A stretch of DNA of 64,000 nt from JAJPKK01 sp963702755 (lineage in GTDB: Bacteria; Pseudomonadota; Alphaproteobacteria; Rhizobiales; Xanthobacteraceae). Numbering within the stretch: the stretch's first letter is position 1; every line of letters begins with the position of its first letter. The notes below the pieces were generated by a model. That model saw only the letters and a list, made by a program, of their open reading frames with translations, searched no databases and had not been told where the DNA came from. Positions 49,140 to 57,921 of the stretch are shown piece by piece. A program made the position numbers and the translations under genes. The stretch lies in assembly GCA_963702755.1 (NCBI GenBank), contig CAVPDZ010000028.1, positions 1 to 64,000 on the forward strand, given 5' to 3'.

Positions 49140-49831
49140 TCAAATCGCCGCTCGCCTCGAAGATATTGTTCATGATCGGGCCGGTCCCGATCACGGGGCC
49201 CGTGGTCGTGACTTGGGGCCTGATGATCGCCCTTGCGCTCGCCGGCTGGCTCGCGACGCGTTCGCTCATGCTCAATCCGTCGCGCTATCAAGCCGTGCTC
49301 GAATTGATCGTCGGCGCCATCGAAGATCAAATTCGTGCGACGATGCGCGTTCCGCCGACGCCTTACGTGCCGATGATCGGTACGTTGTTCCTGTTCATCC
49401 TCGCGGCGAATTGGTCATCGTTGGTGCCCGGCGTCGAGCCGCCGACGGCTCATATCGAAACCGACGCCGCGCTCGGCATGATCGTGTTTTTTGCGATCAT
49501 CTACTTTGGCATCCGCGCGCGCGGCGTTCGCGGTTACTTGAAGACCTTTGCCGAGCCATCAATCGTGATGATCCCATTGAACATTGTTGAAACCTTCACG
49601 CGCACGTTTTCCCTGATCGTCCGCCTGTTCGGCAATGTCATGAGCGGCGTGTTCATCATCGGCATTGTGCTGTCTCTTGCCGGCCTGCTGGTTCCGATCC
49701 CGTTGATGGCGCTCGAACTGCTGGTCGGAGCCATTCAGGCCTACATCTTCACCGTACTAGCCATGGTCTTCATCGCGAGCGCCGTAAGCGACGGCCGCAG
49801 CGTCAGCAGCAATGAAAGGCAAGGAACATGA
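49136..49831 (+). CDS. atpB: N-ATPase subunit a
   Basis: A 231-residue stator channel subunit. The essential Arg is in FTRTFSLIVRLFGNVMSGVF, and the C-terminal hairpin LMALELLVGAIQAYIFTVLA forms the second half-channel. The length is short compared with housekeeping subunit a, as usual for N-ATPases. ATG at 49136; AAGGA near its end serves the overlapping c-subunit gene. Confidence 0.93.
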   Translation: MIKSPLASKILFMIGPVPITGPVVVTWGLMIALALAGWLATRSLMLNPSRYQAVLELIVGAIEDQIRATMRVPPTPYVPMIGTLFLFILAANWSSLVPGVEPPTAHIETDAALGMIVFFAIIYFGIRARGVRGYLKTFAEPSIVMIPLNIVETFTRTFSLIVRLFGNVMSGVFIIGIVLSLAGLLVPIPLMALELLVGAIQAYIFTVLAMVFIASAVSDGRSVSSNERQGT

Positions 49832-50073
49832 ACTGGATCGAGATCGTCAGCATTGTCGCGGCTGCTGTCGCGGTATCATTCGGGGCCATCGGCCCTGCGC
49901 TCGGTGAAGGGCGCGCAGTCGCCGCCGCGATGGATGCCATCGCCCGCCAGCCAGAGGCCGCGAACAATATCTCACGTACGCTGTTCGTCGGCCTCGCCAT
50001 GATCGAAACCATGGCGATCTACTGCCTGGTGATCGCGCTCCTGGTGCTGTTCGCGAACCCTTTCATCCATTGA
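49828..50073 (+). CDS. atpE: N-ATPase subunit c
   Basis: An 81-residue two-helix rotor subunit. Helix 1 has AIGPALGEGRAVAAAMDA with Glu27; the loop is ARQPEA; helix 2 has FVGLAMIETMAIYCLV with the ion-binding Glu60, Thr61 and Tyr65. Two Glu thus face the ion site, where Na-type c subunits usually have Gln and Glu. Double-carboxylate sites are typical of N-ATPases, for which both Na and H coupling have been proposed. AAGGA precedes the ATG. Confidence 0.95.
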   Translation: MNWIEIVSIVAAAVAVSFGAIGPALGEGRAVAAAMDAIARQPEAANNISRTLFVGLAMIETMAIYCLVIALLVLFANPFIH

Positions 50074-50077
50074 GCTC

Positions 50078-50836
50078 ATGCACATCGATTGGTGGACGCT
50101 GGCGCTCCAGACCGTCAATGTCCTGGTTCTCATCTGGATCCTCGCCCGGTTCTTCTTCCGGCCGATAATGGACGTCGTGGCGAAGCGTCAAGCAGCGGCG
50201 GACCGGCTGCTCGCGGACGCCGACGCCGCACGCAAGGAGGCCACCAATTTGCATGCTGAGGCGGAGAAGGTGCGCCTGGAGATCGGTGCAGAGCGTTCGA
50301 AGCTGATCATGGAGGCGCGCAAAGAGGCCGAAACCGAGAAAGCGCATATTCTTGACGCAGCTCAGGGTGAAATCGCGAAGCGGCATAGCGAAGCTGAGGC
50401 ATCCATTGCTCGCGATCGCGCCGCATCTCAAGCAGATATCGTTGCTCGCGCCGGCGAGCTTGCAATCGAAATCGCGCGACGTTTGCTCACCCGCTTTCCG
50501 CCGGAGATCGCCTTGCCGGCGTTTCTCGATGGTCTTTGCCGGGAGCTCCGGATTTTGCCACCCGAGAGCAAAGCGCAACTGGCATCATTCGCGGCGGGAG
50601 AGAGCATAGAGGTCGTGTCCGCGGCGCCGCTGTCGGATGCCGAAACTGAACGCGTGCGTAGCATGCTCAAGCAGACGTTCGGCGACGATCTGATTTTGTC
50701 GTTTCGCAGCGACCCGACCCTGATCGCAGGAATAGAGCTGCATGGGCGTAACACGATCATCCGCAACAGCTGGCGCGCCGACCTTGACCGCATCCGCGAG
50801 GATTTGAACCGTGACAAGCAGCCCCGCCAATCTTGA
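50078..50836 (+). CDS. atpF: N-ATPase subunit b with delta-like C-terminus
   Basis: A 252-residue stalk subunit, well over the ~160 of ordinary b. One N-terminal helix (LALQTVNVLVLIWILARFFF) is followed by a long charged coiled coil to about residue 150. The end (IEVVSAAPLSDAETERVRSM, and IAGIELHGRNTIIRNSWRAD) resembles the C-terminal domain of the delta/OSCP subunit. The operon has no separate delta gene, so this b protein probably supplies that function. It overlaps the start of atpA by 26 bp. Confidence 0.92.
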   Translation: MHIDWWTLALQTVNVLVLIWILARFFFRPIMDVVAKRQAAADRLLADADAARKEATNLHAEAEKVRLEIGAERSKLIMEARKEAETEKAHILDAAQGEIAKRHSEAEASIARDRAASQADIVARAGELAIEIARRLLTRFPPEIALPAFLDGLCRELRILPPESKAQLASFAAGESIEVVSAAPLSDAETERVRSMLKQTFGDDLILSFRSDPTLIAGIELHGRNTIIRNSWRADLDRIREDLNRDKQPRQS

Positions 50837-52355
50837 CGCCTGGCTGCAGGATGCGACCGAGCGCGTCCGCGCGGCATCGCTTGCGCCCGTCGCCGAGGAA
50901 GTCGGTCGCGTCGAGACGGTGGCCGACGGCATCGCGCTCGTCTCCGGGCTCCCCAATGTGCGGCTTGACGAACTGGTGCGTTTCGAGCGCGGACAGGTCG
51001 GCTTCGCGCTGACCCTCGATCGCGATTTGCTTGGCTGCGTTCTTCTCGACGAGAGCGAGACCGTCGAAGCCGGTGACCGGGTGCATGGCACCGGCGAAGT
51101 GGTGCGCGTGCCGGTGGGCGCGGCGCTGCTCGGCCGTATTGTCGATCCGTTGGGGCGACCGATTGACGGCGGGGGCAACATCAACACGGAACGGGCCGAG
51201 CCCATCGACCGGCCGGCACCAGCGATCGTCGATCGCGATTTCGTCAGTGAACCGATTCAGACCGGGTTGCTTGTCATCGACACGATGTTCGCGCTCGGCC
51301 GCGGCCAACGTGAACTCATCATCGGTGATCGCGCCGTGGGCAAAACCGCCGTTGCCGTCGATTGCATCATCAATCAAAAGACGACGGATGTGATCTGCAT
51401 CTATGTCGCGGTCGGTCAGAAGTCCTCGACCGTCAAGCGCGTGATCGAGGCGATCCAGAAGTACGGCGCGCCGGAGCGCTGCATCTTCGTGATTGCAAGT
51501 GCATCAGCACGTCACGGTCTCCAATGGATCGCTCCGTTTGCCGGCTTCACCATGGCCGAATATTTCCGCGATCGCGGCCAACATGCCCTCGTCGTCATCG
51601 ACGACATGACCAAGCATGCCGCGACCCATCGGGAAATCGCTCTCCTGACGCGGCAACCGCCAGGCCGCGAGGCTTATCCCGGCGATGTGTTCTATGTTCA
51701 CGCGCGCCTTCTTGAACGCGCAGCCAAGCTTGCAAAGGCCGCGGGCGGCGGATCGCTGACCGCTCTTCCGCTCGCCGAACTCGATGCCGGAAATCTCAGC
51801 GCTTACATCCCGACCAATCTGATCTCCATTACCGACGGCCAGATCGTTCTTGATTCGCGGCTGTTCCAGGAGGGCCAAAAGCCGGCGGTCGATGTCGGAA
51901 CGAGCGTGAGCCGCGTCGGCGGCAAGACCCAGGCCGCGGCGTTGCGTGACGCCGCAGAAACGCTGCGATTGGACTACGCCCAGTTCCTGGAACTCGAAAT
52001 GTTCACGCGCTTCGGCGGCGTCACCGATGTCCAAGTCAAAAGCAAAATCGAGCGCGGGAGACGTATCCGCGCAATTCTGTCTCAGCCGCAATACGCGCCC
52101 CTCAGGCTTGCGGACGAGGTGGCGCTCGTCACGGCATTGCATGCCGGGCTTCTTGATCGATTGCCCATCGAGCAGATCGGTAAATTCCGCACGGAGCTCC
52201 CCGGTTGGATCGATCGCTTTGCCGCGCCGGCCGTCGATGCGATCGAGCGTACCGGGTCGTTGAGCGAAGTTGATGGAGCGCGGCTTAAGGAAAGTCTCGC
52301 GGCGTTCGTGACGGAACTTGGATCGTCGTCTGACGTGACAAAGCCGAGTTCCTAA
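50811..52355 (+). CDS. atpA: N-ATPase subunit alpha
   Basis: A 514-residue non-catalytic nucleotide-binding subunit. The P-loop is IIGDRAVGKTAVAVDCI, where housekeeping alphas have GDRQTGKT. CIYVAVGQKSSTVKRVIEAI, VIDDMTKHAATHREIALLTR and the Arg-finger region SRVGGKTQAAALRD are present. The start is a GTG inside the end of atpF. The stop overlaps the gamma start (TAATG). Confidence 0.95.
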   Translation: MTSSPANLDAWLQDATERVRAASLAPVAEEVGRVETVADGIALVSGLPNVRLDELVRFERGQVGFALTLDRDLLGCVLLDESETVEAGDRVHGTGEVVRVPVGAALLGRIVDPLGRPIDGGGNINTERAEPIDRPAPAIVDRDFVSEPIQTGLLVIDTMFALGRGQRELIIGDRAVGKTAVAVDCIINQKTTDVICIYVAVGQKSSTVKRVIEAIQKYGAPERCIFVIASASARHGLQWIAPFAGFTMAEYFRDRGQHALVVIDDMTKHAATHREIALLTRQPPGREAYPGDVFYVHARLLERAAKLAKAAGGGSLTALPLAELDAGNLSAYIPTNLISITDGQIVLDSRLFQEGQKPAVDVGTSVSRVGGKTQAAALRDAAETLRLDYAQFLELEMFTRFGGVTDVQVKSKIERGRRIRAILSQPQYAPLRLADEVALVTALHAGLLDRLPIEQIGKFRTELPGWIDRFAAPAVDAIERTGSLSEVDGARLKESLAAFVTELGSSSDVTKPSS

Positions 52356-53179
52356 TGGCCGAACGTCTCGCCGATATTGTCGCTCAGATTCAGAACGTCC
52401 GTCAGTTGCACGCGGTGGTCACGGCCATGCGCGGCATCGCGGCATCGCGTGCGCAAAAGGGCCGTTCGCTGCTCGCGGGGATCGAGGCCTATACCGACGT
52501 GATCTCGCGGGCCATCGGGACCGCTTTGAACCTGCTGCCGGTGGAGGGTGCCATGGCGGCTCCGGTGGGCCGCACCCGCCTCGGCATTATCCTGTTCTGC
52601 GCCGAGCAAGGATTTGTCGGGTCCTTCAGCGAGCGCGCGCTAGACGCGGCCAAGAGTGATTTGCGGAATTCCCGAATCTTTCTTGTCGGCACCCGTGGTG
52701 CCGCGGTCGCCGGTGAACGTGGCTTAGCGCCAACCTGGTCGGCGCCCATGGCGAGCCATGTCGATGCCATTCCGAGTTTCGCAAGCCGGATCGCCGACGC
52801 GCTCTATGGCGATATCGCCGACGGCGCAATCAACAGAGTCGATATTGTCTTTTCGCGCGCGTCGGCCGGCGGCATCCGGGTTGATCGGCATTCACTGCTG
52901 CCGATCGACTTTACGCGGTTCGCGCGCCCGCTCGCCCGGCAGAAGCCGCTGACAACGCTTGCCCCGCAGCGCCTGCTCGAAAGCCTCGCCACCGAATATG
53001 TCTACGCCCAACTCTGCCAGGCCGCGATGCATGCTTATGCCGCAGAGAACGAAGCGCGCATGATGACCATGGCGGCAGCCAAGACCAACATCGAGAACCG
53101 GCTCGATGCTCTCACCCGCCGCGAGCGGCAACTCCGTCAGGAGGAGATCACGGCAGAGATCATGGAGCTTGCGCGCTGA
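52355..53179 (+). CDS. atpG: N-ATPase subunit gamma
   Basis: A 274-residue central-shaft subunit. The N-terminal helix MAERLADIVAQIQNVRQLHA and the C-terminal MTMAAAKTNIENRLDALTRR form the coiled shaft; the middle is a Rossmann-like domain. It is more divergent than the other subunits, as usual in N-ATPases. It ends the operon; no terminator is obvious before the convergent deaminase gene. Confidence 0.9.
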   Translation: MAERLADIVAQIQNVRQLHAVVTAMRGIAASRAQKGRSLLAGIEAYTDVISRAIGTALNLLPVEGAMAAPVGRTRLGIILFCAEQGFVGSFSERALDAAKSDLRNSRIFLVGTRGAAVAGERGLAPTWSAPMASHVDAIPSFASRIADALYGDIADGAINRVDIVFSRASAGGIRVDRHSLLPIDFTRFARPLARQKPLTTLAPQRLLESLATEYVYAQLCQAAMHAYAAENEARMMTMAAAKTNIENRLDALTRRERQLRQEEITAEIMELAR

Positions 53180-53203
53180 TCGCCCGTCCTCAAGCGATCG
53201 GCC

Positions 53204-53732
53204 TCACCTTCTGTTGGCGCTCCAAAATGCGAGATGGGGCTTGATCGCTTCGTCTTCGAGAACACCACCGACGACCTCGATCGAGTGCCCGCCCGTCGCC
53301 AGGACTGCCTCGCAACCCATCGTTAGCGCGGCGGTGCGTTCGGACACGTTGCGCAGGTTGCGAAGCCGCGCTTCGGTCAGCCCGAAAACCACCCGTCTGA
53401 TGTTGGCCCAATAGATGCCGCCGGCGCACATCGCGCACGGCTCGGCACTGGAATAGAGCGTGCATCTCGCGAGCTGATCGCGGTCGGCTGAAGCGCACGC
53501 CCGGCGAATGGCCGTGATCTCGGCATGGGCCGTGACGTCGCCTTGCTCGATGGTGCAATTGTAGCCCTCGCCGAGGATTCTGCCCATCGAAGTCCACAAT
53601 CACAGCGCCGAACGGACGCTCGCCACGCGCCAACCCCATTTCGGCCAACGCAAAAGCGCGCCGCAGGAACGCGTGATCGCGCGCCTCGTTGCTGTGCGCG
53701 CTTTGCGTTGCGGCGTTATTAGCGCTCGTCAC
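53204..53732 (-). CDS. Zn-dependent nucleoside/nucleobase deaminase, frameshifted
   Basis: A deaminase of the guanine/cytidine type. The GTG at 53732 overlaps the upstream gene's stop (GTGA). The first frame reads HAFLRRAFALAEMGLARGER and PFGAVIVDFDGQN. It breaks near 53590, and the next frame continues EGYNCTIEQGDVTAHAEITA (His ligand and catalytic Glu) and LYSSAEPCAMCAGGIYWANI (two Cys Zn ligands). The end, VVGGVLEDEAIKPHLAFW, resembles guanine-deaminase-like proteins. It is co-transcribed with a binding protein and close to an oxygenase, so a modified base or pyrimidine is a plausible substrate (inference). Confidence 0.85.
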
Positions 53733-54719
53733 TTCGATGCTGTGATTTGCAGATCGATCGACTTCATCGGATCGAGCTTGTCGGGCGAAGCATTTTGCTG
53801 CTTGGCAACCCATTCCCACGTCGTCTTCACGAGAGCGGGCGAGAAGACGCCAAGTCCGTCCTGTCGTGTGTTCTCGTTGAAGATCAACGGCAGTGTTGCC
53901 ACCACCAATGCCTTGGTCGTTGCAAGATCGAGTTCCGGAATCATCGCCTTCATGGCGGCGGCGGCGCCGTCCGGATTGTCCTGCATCATCTGCTCGGCCT
54001 TCTTGAGCGCGCGCGTGAACCGCACCACGGCGTCGCGCCGCGTCGCCAGCACTTTGTTCGAGACGAAGATCGAGCTGGAATAACCCTTCAATCCGTAGTC
54101 GGACCACGGAATTACGTGAATCGTTTTTCCGGCCTCCTGAAGGATCATCGCTGTTGCCGGCGCATTGGCGACGTATTGGATGATGGCGTCAGTGCGCCCA
54201 GCCGCCAGCATCGGCCCGAGGGCGCCCGGGTCGGCGTTGATCATCTTGACCGATGAAAGAGCTGACACCGTTCATCTGCAACAGAAACGGCCATGGCCCG
54301 TTTGACGAGGTGAAGGGCGACGTGGCGACTGATTTGCCGCCCACGTCCTTCAGGCTCTTGATGCCGCTCGCCGTCGTCGTCACCAGCGCATCCGGCGGCT
54401 TGGTGTAGACCGGCATCACCGCGGTAACCGGCACCTCATTTTGCAGCTTTGCGGTGAAGAGCGCGTCCAGTCCGCCTTCGCCCATGTCGGCGGCGCCGGT
54501 TGCGATCTTGGTCAGCGCATCCGTCGAGCCCTTGCCGGCGAGCAATTGCACTTCAAGCTGCTCCGCAGCGAAAAGGCCCGCATGGCTCGCGACGTAGTAA
54601 GCTGCACGATCACCGCCCGGCAGCCACCCGAATTGAAAGATGATCTTTTCGGCGGCGCCCGCCGGGCCCGCCGCCAGCAATATCGAACCGACGATCGCCC
54701 CTTTTGTCCATGCGCGCAT
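53729..54719 (-). CDS. NMT1/THI5-like substrate-binding protein, frameshifted
   Basis: Start MRAWTKGAIVGSILLAAGPA is a signal peptide. The first frame has FQFGWLPGGDRAAYYVASHA and GLFAAEQLEVQLLAGKGSTD; near 54260 the frame changes and the next frame continues MINADPGALGPMLAAGRTDA, IHVIPWSDYGLKGYSSSIFV and WEWVAKQQNASPDKLDPMKS. THI5-like proteins bind formylaminopyrimidine or related rings. It is a clear paralogue of the protein at 56041 (shared W-L-P-x-G-D, A-D-M-G-x-G-G-L and W-S-D-Y-G patterns). It precedes the deaminase gene on the minus strand. Confidence 0.87.
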
Positions 54720-54913
54720 CGTGACCTCACAAAAAAACACAGAATGGCTCTGCAAGAGGCAAGCATCATGCCAATAGCCGCAGAATCGGGCGCGATGTGT
54801 CTATTGATTGAGCAGCGCCGAACAATCAATTTGCACCGCGCTATCTCGCTCGTCCTCGCGTCGTCGTCTCCGATTTGATAACAAGAGTCGACTGTTAAGC
54901 GAGGAGCATCGCC

Positions 54914-55960
54914 GTGATTGTGTACACGCCGCCGAAGCCCGCCGATCGGATTCCCATCATCGATCTTACGGACAGTTTCTCTCCCGCTCTCGCGGATCGC
55001 CAAAAGCTCGCGTGGGAGATTCACAAGGCTTGCCGCGAGACCGGCTTCTTTTATGTGGCCAGCCATGGCATCGCGCCGGCGTTGATCGATGACCAGTTTC
55101 GTTTTGCGAAGCGCTTCTTCGAACTGCCCTTGTCGGAGAAGATGGGCCTCGACATGAAAAAGTCGCCGAGCAAGGTCGGCTATGAGCCGATCGGCGCGCA
55201 AGTGCTCGACAGCCAGGACGACAAGGCGGAAAAGGCTCCCCAAGATCTGAAGGAGAGCTTCCAGTGCGGAATGGAATTGCCGGACGATCATCCGTTGGCG
55301 CGCTCAGGCTTGCGCGGGTTCGGCCATAACCAGTGGCCGTCCAATCTGCCCGGATTCAAAGAGCAGACGCTCGCGTATCAGGCGGCAGTGCGTGCACTCG
55401 GCGACCGCATCCTGCGGCTGATGGCGCTGTCGCTCGATCTACCGGAGGATCACTTCGAGGCAGTCTATGACTTGCCCGGCCTCGGCCTGCGCATGCTCCA
55501 CTATCCGCCGCAGCCCCCGGACGCCCCGCCCAACCAGATCGGCGCCGGCGCTCACACCGATTGGGGCGGGATCACACTGCTTTCGCAAGACAGCATCGGC
55601 GGACTTGAAGTGCGCAACGCTGCCGGCGAGTGGATCGCTGCGACGCCGATCCCCGGCACCTTCGTGATCAATCTCGGAGATCTGATGGCCCGCTGGACCA
55701 ACGGCCTCTACAACTCGAATGCGCATCGCGTGATGAACAACGGTACGCGCCGCACCGATCGTTATTCGATCGCGTTCTTCTATAGTCCGCGCCGCTCGGC
55801 CGTGATCGAAGCGCTGCCGACTTGCGTTTCCGCTGAGCGACCGCCGCAGTTCAAGCCGTGCACGACGCAGGAGCACATGGACGAGATGTTCCGCCGCTCC
55901 TACGGCTACGCCGTGACCGACACCGCGGCCGCCGCCGGCAAGGAGCGGGCTTCGGCGTAA
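54914..55960 (+). CDS. Isopenicillin-N-synthase-like Fe(II)/2-oxoglutarate oxygenase
   Basis: A 348-residue oxygenase. The DIOX_N part reads RIPIIDLTDSFSPALADRQK and CRETGFFYVASHGIAPALID. The catalytic core has GAGAHTDWGGITLLSQD (His and Asp ligands), SNAHRVMNNG (second His) and RRTDRYSIAFFYSP (R-x-S for 2-oxoglutarate). The family hydroxylates many small molecules, including nucleobases in fungal thymine-7-hydroxylase. GAGGAG precedes the GTG. It is divergent from the deaminase/binding-protein pair and upstream of a second importer, so it probably acts on the imported ring compound. Confidence 0.87.
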   Translation: MIVYTPPKPADRIPIIDLTDSFSPALADRQKLAWEIHKACRETGFFYVASHGIAPALIDDQFRFAKRFFELPLSEKMGLDMKKSPSKVGYEPIGAQVLDSQDDKAEKAPQDLKESFQCGMELPDDHPLARSGLRGFGHNQWPSNLPGFKEQTLAYQAAVRALGDRILRLMALSLDLPEDHFEAVYDLPGLGLRMLHYPPQPPDAPPNQIGAGAHTDWGGITLLSQDSIGGLEVRNAAGEWIAATPIPGTFVINLGDLMARWTNGLYNSNAHRVMNNGTRRTDRYSIAFFYSPRRSAVIEALPTCVSAERPPQFKPCTTQEHMDEMFRRSYGYAVTDTAAAAGKERASA

Positions 55961-56040
55961 GGGCCCATCCGCAAAGCGTTTTCGTCGATCTGGCTCAATC
56001 CTTGCTTGCCAATTAGGCAGGCATTCCAGGAGGAGCCATC

Positions 56041-57085
56041 ATGATCGACGTGCATCCGTCCCATCGCGCAACCGTCGCTTCCACGCGCCGAGCGATCGGG
56101 CTCGCAGGCCGGATAGCATTCGCAGCCACGCTCCTTGCGACTGTTGCAACGGCGGCCGCCGCTGCGGAAAAAGTTACGTTCATGATCGACTGGCTGCCGG
56201 CGGGCGACAAGGCCGTGCCGTATCTCGGCATCAAGAGCGGCCTCTTCGCGGCGGAAGGACTCGATGTCACGGTGCAGTCCGGGCGCGGCTCTTCGGACGT
56301 CGTGACCAAGCTCGGCGTTGGCTCGGCGGACATGGGCACGGGAGGCCTAGCAGCGCTCCTTCAAGCGAAGGCTGAGAGCAAGGTGCCCGTCAAAGCCGTG
56401 ATGTCACTTTATACGCTGCAGCCCGACGCGATCTTCACCACCGAGGGTTCCGGCATCAAGGTGCTCAAGGATGTCTCCGGCAAGAAGGTGGCGACCGCGA
56501 CCTTCTCGTCATCCAACGTCGCCTGGCCATTGGTCCTGCAGGCGAACGGTGTCGATCCGGCAAGCGTCAGCCTGCTCAAGGTCGATCCTGCGGCGCTTGC
56601 GCCCATGCTGGCGTCGGGCCAGGTGATCGCCACCATCAATTGGACGACAGTCGCGCCGGCGTTCGAGAAGCCGCTCGCCGAGGGCGGCAAGAAGATCAAG
56701 ATCATCCAATGGTCGGACTATGGATTTGACGGTTATGGCCTCTCAGTTTTCGCATCGGAGAGGATGCTCGCCGAGAAGCCGGAGACGGTGCGAAAATTCC
56801 TGCGCGCCTATGCCAAGGCCAACGCGATGGCGATTGCCGACCCGAAAGCCGCCGCGGCGGCGTTGAAAGCGATCGTGCCTGAGGTCGATCGCAACGGTTG
56901 CCGAGAAGGAATTCGTTGCCTCGATCCCTCTCATGGTCAATGCCGTCGAGAAGGCCGATGGTCCCGGCGCGTACGACAAGAAGCTCTTGGCAAAGACCTG
57001 GGAATGGACCGCCAAGGCCCAGAACCTGCCGCTCGACAAGCTCGATCCGGAAGCGGCTGTGGACCGCTCGTTTCTGCCCAAATAA
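56041..57085 (+). CDS. NMT1/THI5-like substrate-binding protein (second copy), frameshifted
   Basis: AGGAGG precedes the ATG. After a signal peptide (LATVATAAAAAEKV) the mature part reads FMIDWLPAGDKAVPYLGIKS, GSADMGTGGLAALLQAKAES and IIQWSDYGFDGYGLSVFAS. Near 56900 an extra base shifts the frame, and the other frame continues VAEKEFVASIPLMVNAVEKA and ends in DRSFLPK at a TAA. Without this correction the gene would be read as fused to the downstream ATPase. It belongs to the ABC set with the ATPase and permease that follow. Confidence 0.88.
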
Positions 57086-57102
57086 GCTTGCTTGATCCTC
57101 AC

Positions 57103-57126
57103 GAGGCCCGCGTGCGGGCCTCTTTT
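57103..57126 (+). terminator. Hairpin terminator between binding protein and ATPase genes
   Basis: GAGGCCCGC and GCGGGCCTC pair over 9 bp with a very short loop, followed by TTTT. It lies 17 bp after the binding-protein stop and 16 bp before the ATPase start. Partial termination here would favour binding protein over ATPase. Confidence 0.75.
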
Positions 57127-57141
57127 CCCGGACCCGTGCCG

Positions 57142-57921
57142 ATGTCAATTCCCTCGGTGATCCGGTTTGTCGATGTCGAGCAGACGTTCGGCAAGGACGA
57201 CGGCTCCGCGGTGACCGCGATCGGCGGCGTCTCGTTCGAGATCGGGCGTCACGAATTCGTTGCTGTCCTCGGGCCGTCGGGTTGCGGCAAATCTACCTTG
57301 CTGCGGCTGATCGCCGGATTGATCAAGCCGACCCGCGGCCGCATAGAAATCTATGATGTTCCAGTGACCGAGCCGCGCGATGAGATCGGCATCGTGTTCC
57401 AGCGGCCGACGCTGCTGCCGTGGTTTGACGTGCTCGGGAACGTGACGTTCCCGATGCGCCACAAGTTCGGTCGCGTCACCAGCGACGAGCGCAAGCGGGC
57501 TCAGGAGCTGCTGGCGCTGGTCGGGCTCTCGGATTTCGCCGACAAACGGATCGACGAGCTGTCGGGCGGCATGCAACAGCGTGTCGCCATCGCTCGCGCG
57601 CTCCTGCTTGATCCCGACATTCTTCTGATGGATGAGCCGTTCTCTGCGCTCGACGCGTTGACACGCGATGAAATGAGCCTCGAGCTTTTGCGCATCTGGG
57701 CGGAGCGGCCCAAGACCGTCCTGTTCATTACGCACTCGATTCCCGAAGCATTGCTGCTCGCCGACCGCATCATCGTGATGACGGCTCGGCCGGGCCGCGT
57801 GCGCGAGATCATCGACGTTCCGTGGGGACGCCCGCGATCGCTTGCGACCCTTGCAGAGCCGGCCTTCAACATCACTGCGAACCACATCCGTGAGCAGCTT
57901 TTCGTCCGTCCGGCAGCCTGA
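57142..57921 (+). CDS. NitT/TauT-type ABC transporter ATP-binding protein
   Basis: About 259 residues starting MSIPSVIRFVDVEQTFGKDD. Walker A VLGPSGCGKSTLLRLIAGLI, Q-loop GIVFQRPTLLPWFDVLGNV, signature ELSGGMQQRVAIAR, Walker B LLMDEPFSALDALTRDE and H-loop VLFITHSIPEALLLA are intact. It serves the permease that overlaps its 3' end by 32 bp. It is similar to but clearly distinct from the ATPase at 36104. Confidence 0.92.
   Translation: MSIPSVIRFVDVEQTFGKDDGSAVTAIGGVSFEIGRHEFVAVLGPSGCGKSTLLRLIAGLIKPTRGRIEIYDVPVTEPRDEIGIVFQRPTLLPWFDVLGNVTFPMRHKFGRVTSDERKRAQELLALVGLSDFADKRIDELSGGMQQRVAIARALLLDPDILLMDEPFSALDALTRDEMSLELLRIWAERPKTVLFITHSIPEALLLADRIIVMTARPGRVREIIDVPWGRPRSLATLAEPAFNITANHIREQLFVRPAA

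Noticed and set aside
56041..57921. A natural fusion of binding protein and ABC ATPase (626 residues)
   Set aside because: The middle ~70 residues are out of frame; the proper frame ends with a stop at 57085, a terminator follows, and the ATPase has its own ATG.
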